Source of the DNA: Rhizomicrobium sp. | GTDB taxonomy: Bacteria > Pseudomonadota > Alphaproteobacteria > Micropepsales > Micropepsaceae | DNA: 64,000 bases | NCBI GenBank assembly: GCA_037200385.1 | Contig: JBBCGL010000001.1 | Coordinates: 4,913,418 to 4,977,417 of the forward strand | Direction: 5' to 3' | Part shown: piece by piece, positions 1 through 8,731 of the stretch | Numbering within the stretch: the stretch's first letter is position 1 | How the letters are laid out: each line of letters begins with the position of its first letter | Made by a program: the position numbers and the translations under genes | Notes under the pieces: generated by a model | Told to the model about the DNA's origin: nothing | The model's database searches: none | What the model saw: only the letters and a program-made list of their open reading frames with translations

Positions 1-1
1 G

Positions 2-532
2 CTGGTCGCGCATGCCGCCGAACGCCCCTTCATCACCAACATCCGCGTTCCGATGGACGACGAGACCTCCATTCATTTCCGCATCTATGCGCGCTACGAC
101 AAGCCGCTGACCGAAGACGACATGAAGACCGTCCGGGACGGACTGCTGTTTCCGGAGATGATCCCGGGCACGTTCCAGACCGTCGCCAACCGCTCGAACA
201 ACTACCTGATCGACCGGCAACTCCAGAAGTACGGCAATTTCTCCGGCATCAAGTCGGTCCCCGTGCAGGACTATGCCGTGACCTCCGACCAGGGCGGCGG
301 GCCCATCGCGGACCGCACCAAGGAGCGTCTGACGTCGTCCGACACCGCGATCGTGATGATGCGCAAGAAGCTGCTCGAGGCCGCCAAGGCGCTGGCGCAC
401 GGAAGCGAGCCGCCGGAAGCACAGCGGCCGGCGTCGTATCGCGTGCGTTCCGCCGAGGTCACGCTGCCGCGCGATGTCGACGGCGTCGAGGGAACCCGGA
501 AATACACCGACATGACGGCGGCCGCGCGGTAG
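2..532 (+). CDS. Rieske-type aromatic ring-hydroxylating oxygenase, alpha subunit, C-terminal part
   Basis: The reading frame is open from the first bases of the window to TAG at 530-532, so only about the last 176 residues of a longer protein are seen. The C-terminal pattern of acidic/aromatic residues followed by GPIADRTKERL, a serine-aspartate pair and a helix of the form MMRKKLLEAA is typical of the catalytic domain of phthalate 4,5-dioxygenase/vanillate demethylase-like Rieske oxygenases. The N-terminal Rieske 2Fe-2S motif lies outside the window. Such enzymes hydroxylate or O-demethylate aromatic acids in the cytoplasm with electrons from a reductase. A LigJ-like ring-cleavage-pathway gene 3.8 kb downstream supports aromatic catabolism. 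Family assignment is fairly secure; the substrate is unknown. Confidence 0.75.
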   Translation: MVAHAAERPFITNIRVPMDDETSIHFRIYARYDKPLTEDDMKTVRDGLLFPEMIPGTFQTVANRSNNYLIDRQLQKYGNFSGIKSVPVQDYAVTSDQGGGPIADRTKERLTSSDTAIVMMRKKLLEAAKALAHGSEPPEAQRPASYRVRSAEVTLPRDVDGVEGTRKYTDMTAAAR

Positions 533-778
533 CGGTCGCTCCAAGGTAAGGCCCGGTGCGTAGCGATTGCCGGGTTCGCATGGCCTGACCGGCGGCATGT
601 GCCGGTCGCGTTGCGATGTTCGGAGTGCGTATGAACGTGTCGTGGCCGCGCGATGGCGACTCCCTCTTCTCCGACGCATCCTTCCCGCTCCAGCGGACCC
701 GACAGGCTGCGCCACCGGCGTCCTTCGATGCCGATATGCAACGCATGCCGGCATTCGCATGCCGGAGCGGCAGCTTGC

Positions 779-811
779 TTGACAGGGAACAAAAAAATAG
801 TATTCACTTTT
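779..811 (+). promoter_or_regulatory. Promoter-like element with shared motif, upstream of the TonB receptor
   Basis: TTGACA at 779-784 is followed 16 bases later by TATTCACTTTT (801-811), inside the longer ATAGTATTCACTTTT (797-811). The same pair with 15-base spacing lies upstream of the LigJ-like gene (4225-4257). GTATAC follows at 813-818, the kind of core FadR-group regulators often bind. The rest of the 533-883 interval shows no gene. Promoter versus operator cannot be separated by eye. Confidence 0.5.
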
Positions 812-883
812 AGTATACGACATGGAAATGCAATCCGGGCGTCACAAAGGCGCTCGGCGGTTAAAAAAATACAGGGGAAACGC

Positions 884-3082
884 ATGAAACGCCGCATCGA
901 CCACACGCCCGCAAAGCGTCCGAGATACGCCCATCGCCTGGCGCTGCTGCCATTGGCCGTCGCCGCCGCAACGCCCGCCGCGGCCTGGGCCCAGGATGCG
1001 GCCGGCGGCATCGAGACCATCGTCGTTTCGGCGCAGCGGCGCTCCGAAGACAGCCAGAAGGTGCCGATCACGATCAACGCGATCAGCGCGGACGACGCCA
1101 AGATACAGGGCGTGACGTCGACGATGGATCTTCCGGCCATCGCGCCCGGCCTGGTCATAACCCCGCAGTTCGGTAATCCGGTCTTCTATCTGCGCGGCGT
1201 CGGCACCGACGATGTGAGTTCGAGCACCGAATCCAGCGTCGCCACCTATGTCGACGGGATTTACATCGCCGATCTGCCCGCGACGCTGTTCGCCTTCAAC
1301 AATGTGGACCACATCGAAGTGCTGAAGGGACCGCAAGGCACGCTGTTCGGTCGCAACGCGACGGGCGGCCTCATCCAGATCATCACGAAGACGCCGACCG
1401 CCGATACGCATTTCGAGGGCAGCGTCGGCTATGGCAATTTCAGCACCCAGGACGCGCAGGGCTACCTCACCGGCGCCATCACCGACAATCTGGTGGCGGA
1501 CATCGCCGTCACCTATCACGACCAGGCCGACGGTTGGGGCCGCAACATCTTCAACGGCCAGGATATCTACCGCAGCTCCAACACCGCGGTGCGCTCCAAG
1601 CAGGTCCTCACGCTCGATTCAAGCACCACCATCACGCTCTCGGAGGATTACAGCTCGATCTGGACGTCGCTGAGCGCGGGCCGCCAGCCCATTCCCGGCG
1701 CGTTCACCAACGGCCTCACGCCGAACACCGGAAATTTCTACAACATCGACGCGAACTTCCAGCCGTTCAACACCTATGTCGGCGGCGGCTGGAGCGGCAA
1801 GGTCGAGCACGATTTTTCCTGGGCGAGGCTCGTCAGCCTGTCGGCCGTGCGCAACAACCACACCGTGATCCACGAGGATCTCGATTCCGGCGCCAGCGAC
1901 GTCTTCCATACCTTCCAGGGCTACCGGAACCAGCAATACAGCGAAGAGCTGCAGCTGCAGTCGCTCGAGGGCGGCGACCTGAGCTGGATCGCCGGCGTCT
2001 TCTACCAGAACCTGCACGACTCCTCGACCATCCGGCAGTACGGCAGCAACTTCAACAGCGTCGGCGGCACCAATTTCATCAACGGCCTGCAGACGACGCA
2101 GTCCTATGCCGCCTACGCACAGGCGACCTATACGATCCTCAAGGACACGAACCTGACCGGCGGCATCCGCTACACCGAAGACAACCGCGAGTTCTTCGGC
2201 GATCAGATCACGCCGAACGGCGGTACGTTCAACGTGACCAAGCTCGACAAGGGCTGGGCGCATTGGACCTGGCGCGCGTCCCTCGATCATCAGCTTACCG
2301 ACAATATCATGCTGTTCGTCTCCGCCAATGAAGGGTTCAAGAGCGGCCGCTTCAACCTGACGGCGCCGACCAATCCGCCGGCCAGGCCGGAGGTACTCGA
2401 TTCCTACGAAGCGGGCGTCAAGTCGAACCTGCTCGACAACCATCTGCAGCTCAACCTCTCGGGCTTCTACTACAACTACAACAACATCCAGTTGGTGACG
2501 CGTCTCGGCGGCGGCGGTTCGATCCTGTTCAACGCCGCGAAAGCGACGATGTACGGCATGGACGGACAGGTGTTGTACGAACCCCTCGACGGCTTGATGC
2601 TGCGCGGCAACATCGAACTGCTGCATGCGAAGTACGACAGCTTCCCCAACGCGCCGGCGCAGATTCCGTCGCCGGCCTCCTGCACGCCGTTCCCGCATAC
2701 CACCGGCACGCCCACCGGCGCCAACACCACCTGCACCATCGACGCGAGCGGCAACACGATGGTCCGTTCGCCCGACGTGGCGTTCGATGTCGGCGCGAAC
2801 TACACATGGCAGCTGCAGATGGGAACACTCACCGCCGATGTGGGATACAACTACACCAGTGCGTTCTACTTTCAGCCCGACGATCGCCTGACTCAACAGC
2901 CTTACGGCCTTCTGAACGCGTCGTTGACGTGGACGCTGCCCGGCGAAAAATACGATGTCCGGGTCTGGGGCAAGAACATCACCGGCACCCAATATTATTC
3001 CTACCTCGCATCGTCCTCGGGCGATCTGGGGACGCCCGGCGCGCCTGCCACGTTCGGTGTCTCGGTCGAGGCAAATCTGTAG
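884..3082 (+). CDS. TonB-dependent outer-membrane receptor
   Basis: A 732-residue protein read from ATG 884, which has AGGGGAAA just upstream; an in-frame extension to 653 lacks a good ribosome site and would bury the signal peptide. Residues 1-36 form a signal peptide ending AWA-Q. A TonB-box-like ETIVVSAQR follows at about 44-52, then a plug domain (roughly 55-170, including the VDGIYIAD and EVLKGPQGTLFGRNATGG motifs) and a 22-strand-type barrel ending in hydrophobic residues (VSVEANL). It would import a substrate through the outer membrane using TonB energy. Its position between an aromatic oxygenase and a LigJ-like gene suggests an aromatic compound rather than iron, but this is inference. 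Confidence 0.9.
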   Translation: MKRRIDHTPAKRPRYAHRLALLPLAVAAATPAAAWAQDAAGGIETIVVSAQRRSEDSQKVPITINAISADDAKIQGVTSTMDLPAIAPGLVITPQFGNPVFYLRGVGTDDVSSSTESSVATYVDGIYIADLPATLFAFNNVDHIEVLKGPQGTLFGRNATGGLIQIITKTPTADTHFEGSVGYGNFSTQDAQGYLTGAITDNLVADIAVTYHDQADGWGRNIFNGQDIYRSSNTAVRSKQVLTLDSSTTITLSEDYSSIWTSLSAGRQPIPGAFTNGLTPNTGNFYNIDANFQPFNTYVGGGWSGKVEHDFSWARLVSLSAVRNNHTVIHEDLDSGASDVFHTFQGYRNQQYSEELQLQSLEGGDLSWIAGVFYQNLHDSSTIRQYGSNFNSVGGTNFINGLQTTQSYAAYAQATYTILKDTNLTGGIRYTEDNREFFGDQITPNGGTFNVTKLDKGWAHWTWRASLDHQLTDNIMLFVSANEGFKSGRFNLTAPTNPPARPEVLDSYEAGVKSNLLDNHLQLNLSGFYYNYNNIQLVTRLGGGGSILFNAAKATMYGMDGQVLYEPLDGLMLRGNIELLHAKYDSFPNAPAQIPSPASCTPFPHTTGTPTGANTTCTIDASGNTMVRSPDVAFDVGANYTWQLQMGTLTADVGYNYTSAFYFQPDDRLTQQPYGLLNASLTWTLPGEKYDVRVWGKNITGTQYYSYLASSSGDLGTPGAPATFGVSVEANL

Positions 3083-3162
3083 AAGGGTCGACGGCCGAGT
3101 CCGGGCTGCGCAAAGGCGGCCCGGGCTCGCACGTTCTTCAGGCGGCGCCAGGTGACACTGCG

Positions 3163-4152
3163 ATGCAAAACAAGCTGACATTGCGGCCGTTCGGCATCAG
3201 CGGGCTGCGGATTTCCGAAGTCGGGTTCGGCTGCGGTCCGACGGGCGGCTTGATGGTCGATGGAAGCTTCAAGGAGCGTTGCGAGGTCGTCGCGCGGGCG
3301 GTGCGGCACGGCATCACGCTTTTCGACACCGCTCCCGTCTACGGCCATGGCCTTTCCGAAACCAATCTCGGCGAGACGCTCGCGGCGTTGGACGCGCCGG
3401 TCGATATCGCCACCAAGGTCGTGCTGTCGGAAGACGATTTCGGCGATCTCCACGGCGCCGTATTGCGCTCCGTCGAAGAAAGCCTGAAACGGCTGCGGCG
3501 GGATCGCGTCGCCATCGTGCACCTGCACAATCGGGTCGGACGGGAGCGCGCGGCGCGGCCCAATATCGGTGTCGGCGCCTTGCTGCGTGTGGACGACGTG
3601 CTCGGCCCCGTCGCCGAGGCGCTGCAATCGCTGAAGCGCTCGGGAACGATCGCCGCCATCGGCTGCTGTGCCTTCGGCGGCGAAATGCCGGCTGCCAAAG
3701 ACGTCGTCGAGAGCGGGCTTTTCGACGGCGTGCTCGTCAACTACAGCGCGCTGAACCCATCCGCCTTCGCGAACGTGCCGGCCGCGGTGGCGCCGGATTA
3801 TGCGCAGATCGGCTTGGCGGCGGCAGACCGGAACATGGGGATCGTGGCCTTGCGGATTTTGGAGGGCGGCGCGCTCGTGGATGGCGGCGAAACGACGTCG
3901 TATCGCGACCCGGTTCTGCTTTCGCGCTTCCTTCGGAATCAATCGCTGCGCACCGAATTGCAGGCCGCCGGCCTCAGCCTCAAGGAAGCCGCCACGCGGT
4001 TCGCCCTGTTCGACAAGAACGTTTCCACGGCGTTGGTCGGCATTTCCAATCTCGCCCAGCTCGATGAGATCGTGACCTATGCCGGAAACGGACCGTTGTC
4101 CGCCGGCCTGAAGCGCGTGCTGGGCGATGCGGTCCGGGATGCATCCGCCTGA
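3163..4152 (+). CDS. Aldo/keto reductase
   Basis: A 329-residue TIM-barrel oxidoreductase read from ATG 3163, 80 bases after the receptor gene. The catalytic tetrad of the family is visible: D55 in FDTAPVYG, Y60, K85 in IATKV, and a histidine at 120 or 122 in IVHLHN. The opening GSGLRISEVGFGCGP-type sequence and the length fit the D-threo-aldose 1-dehydrogenase/L-fucose dehydrogenase branch. It would reduce or oxidise a carbonyl/alcohol with NAD(P)H in the cytoplasm. In this cluster it may handle an aldehyde or keto intermediate of aromatic degradation, but the substrate is not indicated. Confidence 0.85.
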   Translation: MQNKLTLRPFGISGLRISEVGFGCGPTGGLMVDGSFKERCEVVARAVRHGITLFDTAPVYGHGLSETNLGETLAALDAPVDIATKVVLSEDDFGDLHGAVLRSVEESLKRLRRDRVAIVHLHNRVGRERAARPNIGVGALLRVDDVLGPVAEALQSLKRSGTIAAIGCCAFGGEMPAAKDVVESGLFDGVLVNYSALNPSAFANVPAAVAPDYAQIGLAAADRNMGIVALRILEGGALVDGGETTSYRDPVLLSRFLRNQSLRTELQAAGLSLKEAATRFALFDKNVSTALVGISNLAQLDEIVTYAGNGPLSAGLKRVLGDAVRDASA

Positions 4153-4224
4153 CCGGCTGGTCAACCCGGGCGCGCTCCGCACCGCGAAAATGCAGCCCGA
4201 GGCGCACAATTCGGCACCCGAAGT

Positions 4225-4257
4225 TTGACAACGCATCCAATATAGTATTCACTTTTT
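4225..4257 (+). promoter_or_regulatory. Promoter-like element, second copy of the shared motif
   Basis: TTGACA at 4225-4230 followed 15 bases later by TATTCACTTTT (4246-4256), within TATAGTATTCACTTTT. It lies 30-60 bases before the LigJ-like start codon and matches the element before the TonB receptor gene (779-811). The match suggests that receptor and hydratase are expressed together, perhaps under the GntR protein encoded at 5495. Confidence 0.5.
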
Positions 4258-4288
4258 TATAGCAACTATACGTACCATCGGACGGATC

Positions 4289-5311
4289 ATGGACATTATC
4301 GACATTCATGGGCACGCCTCGGCCCCACCGGAATTCTATCAGTACAAATCGCTGTTGCATGCGGGGCGCGGGGCGCACGGCCTGGGCGGACTGCAGCTGC
4401 CCGACGAGATCGTGCTCAAGGCCTCGCAGAAGCACGTCGACACGCTCAAGCGCGTCGGCACGACCATGCAATTGATCTCGCCGCGCCCGTTCCATCAGAT
4501 GCATTCCGAGAAGCCGGAGAAGATCGTCCATGCCTGGATAAGGGCCAACAACGACATCATCGCGCAGCTCTGCCGGCTGTTTCCCGGCGTCTTCCGCGGC
4601 GTCGCGGGCATTCCGCAGAATTACGGCGTGAGCCCCACCAACACGTTCGAAGAACTGGATCGTTGCATCAACGATCTGGGGTTCGTCGGCTGCGTCCTGA
4701 ACCCGGATCCGGGTGAAGGTGCCGGCGAACCGACTCCCAATCTGGGGAACGAATACTGGTATCCGCTCTACGAGAAGCTGGTGGCTTTGGATTGTCCGGC
4801 GCTCATCCATGCCGCCAGCTGCCGCTGCACGGAGAAGGAATCCTACAGCCATCATATGATCACCGAGCATTCGATCGCATGCTGGGCATTGGCCAATTCG
4901 CGGGTCTTCAACGATTTCCCCAAGCTGAAGATCGTGGTGAGCCATGGCGGCGGTTCGGTGCCGTACCAGATCGGCCGCTGGCGCGCGGGGCGGCTGCTGC
5001 ATCCGCCGCATCTCGGACTGGTCCAGTCCAAGCCGGTGGTCGAGACCTTCGACGAGAGCATGCGCCACATGTACTATGACAGCGTGCTCTACTCCCGCGA
5101 GGCGCTGGAATACCTGATCCGCACCGTCGGGTCGGACCGCGTCATGTTCGGCACCGAGGTTCCCGGTGTCGGCTCGGCCGTCGATCCGTCGACCGGCCGT
5201 CCGTTCGACGACCTGAAGCCTTTGATCGACGGCATGGACTGGCTGACGCCGGCGGCGCGCGCCGACGTGTTCGGCGGCAATGCGCGCCGGGTGTTCAGCC
5301 GGCTCGGCTAG
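4289..5311 (+). CDS. Amidohydrolase-2 family protein, LigJ-like 4-oxalomesaconate hydratase
   Basis: A 340-residue protein. The N-terminal HGH (residues 7-9) is the first metal-binding pair, and QLISPRPF, LNPDP, YWYPLYEKL, VVSHGGGSVPYQIGR and a late FGTEVPGVGS (E290) follow. This ordered set matches LigJ, the zinc hydratase turning 4-oxalomesaconate into 4-carboxy-4-hydroxy-2-oxoadipate in the protocatechuate 4,5-cleavage pathway. The glutamate in the last motif, in place of the aspartate usual in the amidohydrolase family, is also LigJ-like. Other family members are decarboxylases (ACMSD type), so the exact reaction is an inference. No other protocatechuate-pathway gene is in the window. Confidence 0.75.
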   Translation: MDIIDIHGHASAPPEFYQYKSLLHAGRGAHGLGGLQLPDEIVLKASQKHVDTLKRVGTTMQLISPRPFHQMHSEKPEKIVHAWIRANNDIIAQLCRLFPGVFRGVAGIPQNYGVSPTNTFEELDRCINDLGFVGCVLNPDPGEGAGEPTPNLGNEYWYPLYEKLVALDCPALIHAASCRCTEKESYSHHMITEHSIACWALANSRVFNDFPKLKIVVSHGGGSVPYQIGRWRAGRLLHPPHLGLVQSKPVVETFDESMRHMYYDSVLYSREALEYLIRTVGSDRVMFGTEVPGVGSAVDPSTGRPFDDLKPLIDGMDWLTPAARADVFGGNARRVFSRLG

Positions 5312-5494
5312 GCTGCAGACAGGCACGCGCGCGGTGCGGGCGGCGGCGACGCGCCGGCCGCGCTGCGGCTTGTCTTGGCGGCCGGCGAGATTTTCCGTTG
5401 AAATCGCCGCGATTTTCCAGCAAATACGGGCCGGCAAGTTGTCTTTGACAGCATATCGCTAGCTAATTGTTTATACGCATCTTATCTAAGCGCT

Positions 5495-6211
5495 ATGTAT
5501 GATGCCAAACGGAGCGCACAGGCAGCCATGGCGAGCCCGGCCGTAGATAGCGTTGGCGGTCCCAGAGAGAACATCCCCTCGGAGATCGTCGAGAAGATCC
5601 GCGAGATGATCACCAAGGGCGCGCTCGCGCCGGGGGTGCATCTGCGGCAGGCGGAGCTCGCGGAGCAGTTCGGCGTCAGCCGCGTCCCGGTGCGCGAGGC
5701 GCTCAAGCTGCTGGCCGCGGAAAGCCTGGTGATGCACGACCAGAACCGGGGCTTCTTCGTCGCCTCGGTCTCCAGCGACGAAGCACGTCAGCTCTATCAC
5801 ATCCGCCGCCTGGTCGAGGGCGAAGTCCTCTCCACCATCGAATGGCCGGACAAGGCCGCGCTCGCGGCGTTCGAAAAGGCCGTCGACGAGATCGAGCGGC
5901 TGCAGGCGACGGGGCAGCGCGCGGAATGGGCGATCCACCATCGCCGCTTCCGCCAGGCGGTCTTCGACCTGTCCAAGGAGAAATTCCTCGTGAGCGAGGC
6001 GCTCCGGCTCTGGTCGCTGGCGGACCGCTATCGGTCCCTGCTGGCCGCGACGCAGCATCCCAGCACGCGGCCGAAGGGCGGCTCGACGGACCGGCATCTG
6101 CTCGAGGCCTTGCGCCGCCGGGATCGGGAGAAGCTGCTGGACGTGTTCAACACCGATCGCGGCATCATCGCGGAAAATCTGCTGAACATCCTGCGCTCGC
6201 GCGGTCTCTGA
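5495..6211 (+). CDS. GntR-family transcriptional regulator, FCD (FadR) subgroup
   Basis: A 238-residue regulator, or 227 if it starts at ATG 5528. Residues about 25-90 are a winged helix-turn-helix with the family's LRQAELAEQFGVSRVPVREA recognition region. The rest is an all-helical FCD ligand domain with histidines in IHHRRFRQAV and TDRHLLEAL, the usual metal/carboxylate-binding positions. Proteins of this group repress catabolic genes until an organic acid binds. It is the last gene of the catabolic group, with TTGACA at 5445-5450 upstream. Control of the two motif-bearing promoters at 779 and 4225 is a reasonable guess. Confidence 0.88.
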   Translation: MYDAKRSAQAAMASPAVDSVGGPRENIPSEIVEKIREMITKGALAPGVHLRQAELAEQFGVSRVPVREALKLLAAESLVMHDQNRGFFVASVSSDEARQLYHIRRLVEGEVLSTIEWPDKAALAAFEKAVDEIERLQATGQRAEWAIHHRRFRQAVFDLSKEKFLVSEALRLWSLADRYRSLLAATQHPSTRPKGGSTDRHLLEALRRRDREKLLDVFNTDRGIIAENLLNILRSRGL

Positions 6212-6269
6212 TCTGCGGTGCGACCGCCGGCACGGCCATGACACCTATTTTTATTGCGTACAGGCCTAT

Positions 6270-7762
6270 CAGGCTGTTGAAGAAGTCTCTGGCGGCGCGT
6301 TTGGGATCGTGATTCCCTTTGGGCGGGTCGGCCGAGGGATGGACGATGCGTGGAAGCGACGAGCGGTCCGGGGCGCTGTTCAGTTACGTGGATTTGGAGT
6401 CCCGGGTTCGCCATGACCATCCTCTGCGGGTGATCCGGGAAATTGCGAACGCGGCGTTGATGGATCTGTCGAAGGACTTCGACGAGCTCTACACGGACTT
6501 TGGCCGTCCCTCGATCGCGCCGGAGAAGCTGTTGCGGGCGACGCTGTTGCAGGCGTTCTACGGTGTGTGCTCGGAGCGGCTGCTGATGGAACGGATAGAG
6601 TTTGACCTTCTGTTCCGCTGGTTCGTCGGGCTTGGGGTGGATGATCCGGCATGGGACCACTCGGTGTTCTCGAAGAACCGGGATCGGCTGCTTCAAGGTG
6701 ACATCGCGGCCAAGTTCCTGAACGCGATCCTGGCTCAGCCTCGAGTGAAGCGGCTTCTGTCGAGCGAGCACTTCTCGGTGGATGGGACGCTGATCGAGGC
6801 GTGGGCTTCGCTCAAGAGCTTCCGCAGGAAGGACGGCGCCGACAACGACCAGGATGGTCCGGGCCGCAACGCCGAGCGCAGCTTCCACAAGGAGAAACGC
6901 TCCAACGAGACCCATGAGAGCACGACCGATCCTGAGGCCAAGCTCTACAAGAAGGGCGATGGCCAGCCGGCCAAGCTCTGCTACATGGGGCATGCGCTGA
7001 TGGAGAACCGCCACGGCCTGGCGGTCTTAGGCCAGGCGAGCCAAGCCAACGGCATGGCCGAACGGGACCAAGCGCTGACGCTGGTGGATCGCCATCGTCC
7101 CCGGCGACGACGGCGGATCACGCTAGGCGCCGACAAGGCCTATGACGTGGAGGCCTTCGTCGAGGCGCTTAGGGCGCGCGCGATCACGCCGCACGTCGCC
7201 ATCGATGGGCATTTGAGCAAGACCGGCAAGCCGCGCAAGACGGCCATCGACAACCGGACGCTGCGCCATTGCGGTTATGCCGTGAGCCAAGTCTGCCGCA
7301 AGCGCATCGAAGAGGTGTTCGGTTGGATCAAGGCATCGGCCGGCTTGGCCAAGGTCAAGGTCCGTGGGCTGGCGCGTGTCAATGCCACCTTCGTCATGGC
7401 CTTGTCCGCCTACAACCTCATCCGCCTGCCCAAACTCCTGGCGGTGCCGGCATGACGCTGAAGGGCAAATGGCGCGTCGTCGAGACGCCGGGATATGACA
7501 TGGCCGGGCCGGGCTCCTACATCCTGTTCGATAAGGATGGGGGCGAGTTCGCCCTGGATTGCCTCACCGGTTCCTTCCAGGGCGCCTGCGCAAGCGATGC
7601 CATCGAGTTCGAATGGTCAGGAAACGACGAAATGGACGAAGCTTCCGGCGAGGGATGGGCCGAGATCAAAACCGACGACTCCCTCGAAGGCGAAATCTCC
7701 CTCCAAAACGGCGACGACATCCCCTTCATCGCCCGTCGGCAAAAGACTTCTTCAACAGCCTG
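6270..7762 (+). mobile_element. IS5-like insertion sequence, copy 1 (1493 bp, transposase on +)
   Basis: The ends carry a perfect 19-bp inverted repeat, CAGGCTGTTGAAGAAGTCT at 6270-6288 and its complement at 7744-7762. Inside are a DDE transposase and a 104-residue passenger. The right flank is CTAG (7763-7766) and the left flank CTAT (6266-6269), consistent with a 4-bp CTAG-type target duplication with one change. A second copy of identical length lies inverted at 41202-42694. The element separates the GntR gene from the dehydrogenase gene and touches the latter's stop codon. Confidence 0.93.
6346..7455 (+). CDS. IS5-like transposase
   Basis: A 369-residue transposase from ATG 6346 preceded by GAGGG; a TTG at 6319 could add nine residues. 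The N-terminal third has the DUF772-type region (FGRPSIAPEKLLRATLLQA), followed by the DDE domain: FSVDGTLIEAWAS (first D), TLGADKAYD (second D) and the RKRIEEVFGWIK segment (E). It cuts and joins the element ends. It differs from the other copy by one residue near position 86 (Cys here, Arg there). Its stop overlaps the passenger start (ATGA). Confidence 0.92.
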   Translation: MRGSDERSGALFSYVDLESRVRHDHPLRVIREIANAALMDLSKDFDELYTDFGRPSIAPEKLLRATLLQAFYGVCSERLLMERIEFDLLFRWFVGLGVDDPAWDHSVFSKNRDRLLQGDIAAKFLNAILAQPRVKRLLSSEHFSVDGTLIEAWASLKSFRRKDGADNDQDGPGRNAERSFHKEKRSNETHESTTDPEAKLYKKGDGQPAKLCYMGHALMENRHGLAVLGQASQANGMAERDQALTLVDRHRPRRRRRITLGADKAYDVEAFVEALRARAITPHVAIDGHLSKTGKPRKTAIDNRTLRHCGYAVSQVCRKRIEEVFGWIKASAGLAKVKVRGLARVNATFVMALSAYNLIRLPKLLAVPA

Positions 7763-7766
7763 CTAG
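7452..7766 (+). CDS. IS passenger protein of unknown function
   Basis: A 104-residue acidic protein that starts at the ATGA overlapping the transposase stop, so it is probably translationally coupled. It begins MTLKGKWRVVETPGYDM and has several Asp/Glu-rich strands; it looks like a small beta-rich fold and has no catalytic motif I recognise. The last sense codons lie inside the right inverted repeat. The stop TAG (7764-7766) is not in the element at all: it is supplied by the CTAG target sequence. The same arrangement is seen in the second IS copy. A helper or regulator of transposition is possible but unproven. Confidence 0.7.
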   Translation: MTLKGKWRVVETPGYDMAGPGSYILFDKDGGEFALDCLTGSFQGACASDAIEFEWSGNDEMDEASGEGWAEIKTDDSLEGEISLQNGDDIPFIARRQKTSSTAC

Positions 7767-8731
7767 GTCGCCGGCAACAGGTTGACCGGCTCGCCGCGCA
7801 GATAGGCTGCCACCGCGAACGCCATGCCCTGATAGAAGCGCCGCATCGCGTCCTCGGTGACGAAGCCCAGATGCGGCGTCAGCACGACATTGTCGAGCGC
7901 GAGCAGGGGGTGATCCTTCGGCAGGGGCTCCTGGTTGAACACGTCCAGCGCCGCGCCGGCGATCGCCTTCTCGCGCAGCGCCGCGACAAGCGCGTCTTCG
8001 TCGACCAGGGGGCCGCGGGAGGTGTTGATCAGATAGGCGGAGGGCTTCATTGCCGCGATGTCGCTCCGTCCGACAATGCCCCGGCTCCGCGCGCTCAGCA
8101 GATAATGGACGCTGACGATGTCGCTGGCGCCGAACAGCTCGCGTTTCTCGACCAACCTGGCGCCGCCGGCCTCCGCATCCGCCGCGCTGAGATTCTGGCT
8201 CCAGGCCAGGACATCCATGCCGAAGGCTGCCGCATAGCGGGCCATCCGCCGCCCGATGCGGCCGAACCCCACCAAGCCGAGCGTCCGGCCGGCGAGCGAC
8301 AGGCCCAGCGACGATTGCCAGTGGCCGGCGCGAAGGCTTGCCGCCTCGGCCGGGATATGCCGCACCAGCGCCAGCAGCAATCCCCAGGTGAATTCCGCCG
8401 CGGCGTGACTGGGGGGCGGCGTCTCGCCCGGCGGTCGGGCCTCGCTCACCACGACGCCGCGTGCCGCGGCCGCCGCGAAATCGACGGATCGGACCCGGCT
8501 GTCCGTGACCGTGATCAGCCGAAGCTTCGGCAGCCGCGACAGCGTGCCGGCCGGGATCGTGCTGCGCTCGCGCACCGTGCAGATCACCTCGAAGCTCGCC
8601 AGAGCATCCGGCATCTCCTCGGGCGTCAGATGGCGATCGAAAGCCACGATCTCGGCCTGCGCGGCGGCTTCGGACCAGTCCGCAAGCCGCAACGCCGCTC
8701 GAGCATAGTCGTCGAGAATTGCGATCTTCAT
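7763..8731 (-). CDS. D-isomer-specific 2-hydroxyacid dehydrogenase
   Basis: A 322-residue protein from ATG at 8731-8729. The NAD-binding Rossmann motif is GFGRIG (in LGLVGFGRIGRRM). The family's catalytic residues are present: Arg in INTSRGPLVD, Glu in LDVFNQEPL, His in LTPHLGF. It interconverts 2-oxo acids and D-2-hydroxy acids with NAD(P)H. The stop TAG is the complement of CTA at 7763-7765, exactly at the IS target site, so the insertion left the coding sequence intact but replaced everything after it. It is divergent from the flagellar cluster and convergent with the regulator gene; a role in the catabolic cluster is possible. Confidence 0.9.
   Translation of the reverse strand: MKIAILDDYARAALRLADWSEAAAQAEIVAFDRHLTPEEMPDALASFEVICTVRERSTIPAGTLSRLPKLRLITVTDSRVRSVDFAAAAARGVVVSEARPPGETPPPSHAAAEFTWGLLLALVRHIPAEAASLRAGHWQSSLGLSLAGRTLGLVGFGRIGRRMARYAAAFGMDVLAWSQNLSAADAEAGGARLVEKRELFGASDIVSVHYLLSARSRGIVGRSDIAAMKPSAYLINTSRGPLVDEDALVAALREKAIAGAALDVFNQEPLPKDHPLLALDNVVLTPHLGFVTEDAMRRFYQGMAFAVAAYLRGEPVNLLPAT

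Noticed and set aside
653-883. Longer N terminus of the TonB receptor
   Set aside because: It has no good ribosome site, runs through the promoter-like element at 779-811 and would place 77 residues before the signal peptide.
271-1158. Minus-strand frame across the Rieske/receptor intergenic region
   Set aside because: No domain or ribosome site; it overlaps two well supported + strand genes and is explained by GC-rich codon bias.
2806-3162. Longer N terminus of the aldo/keto reductase overlapping the receptor gene
   Set aside because: The extension is an out-of-frame reading of receptor codons; family similarity begins at ATG 3163.
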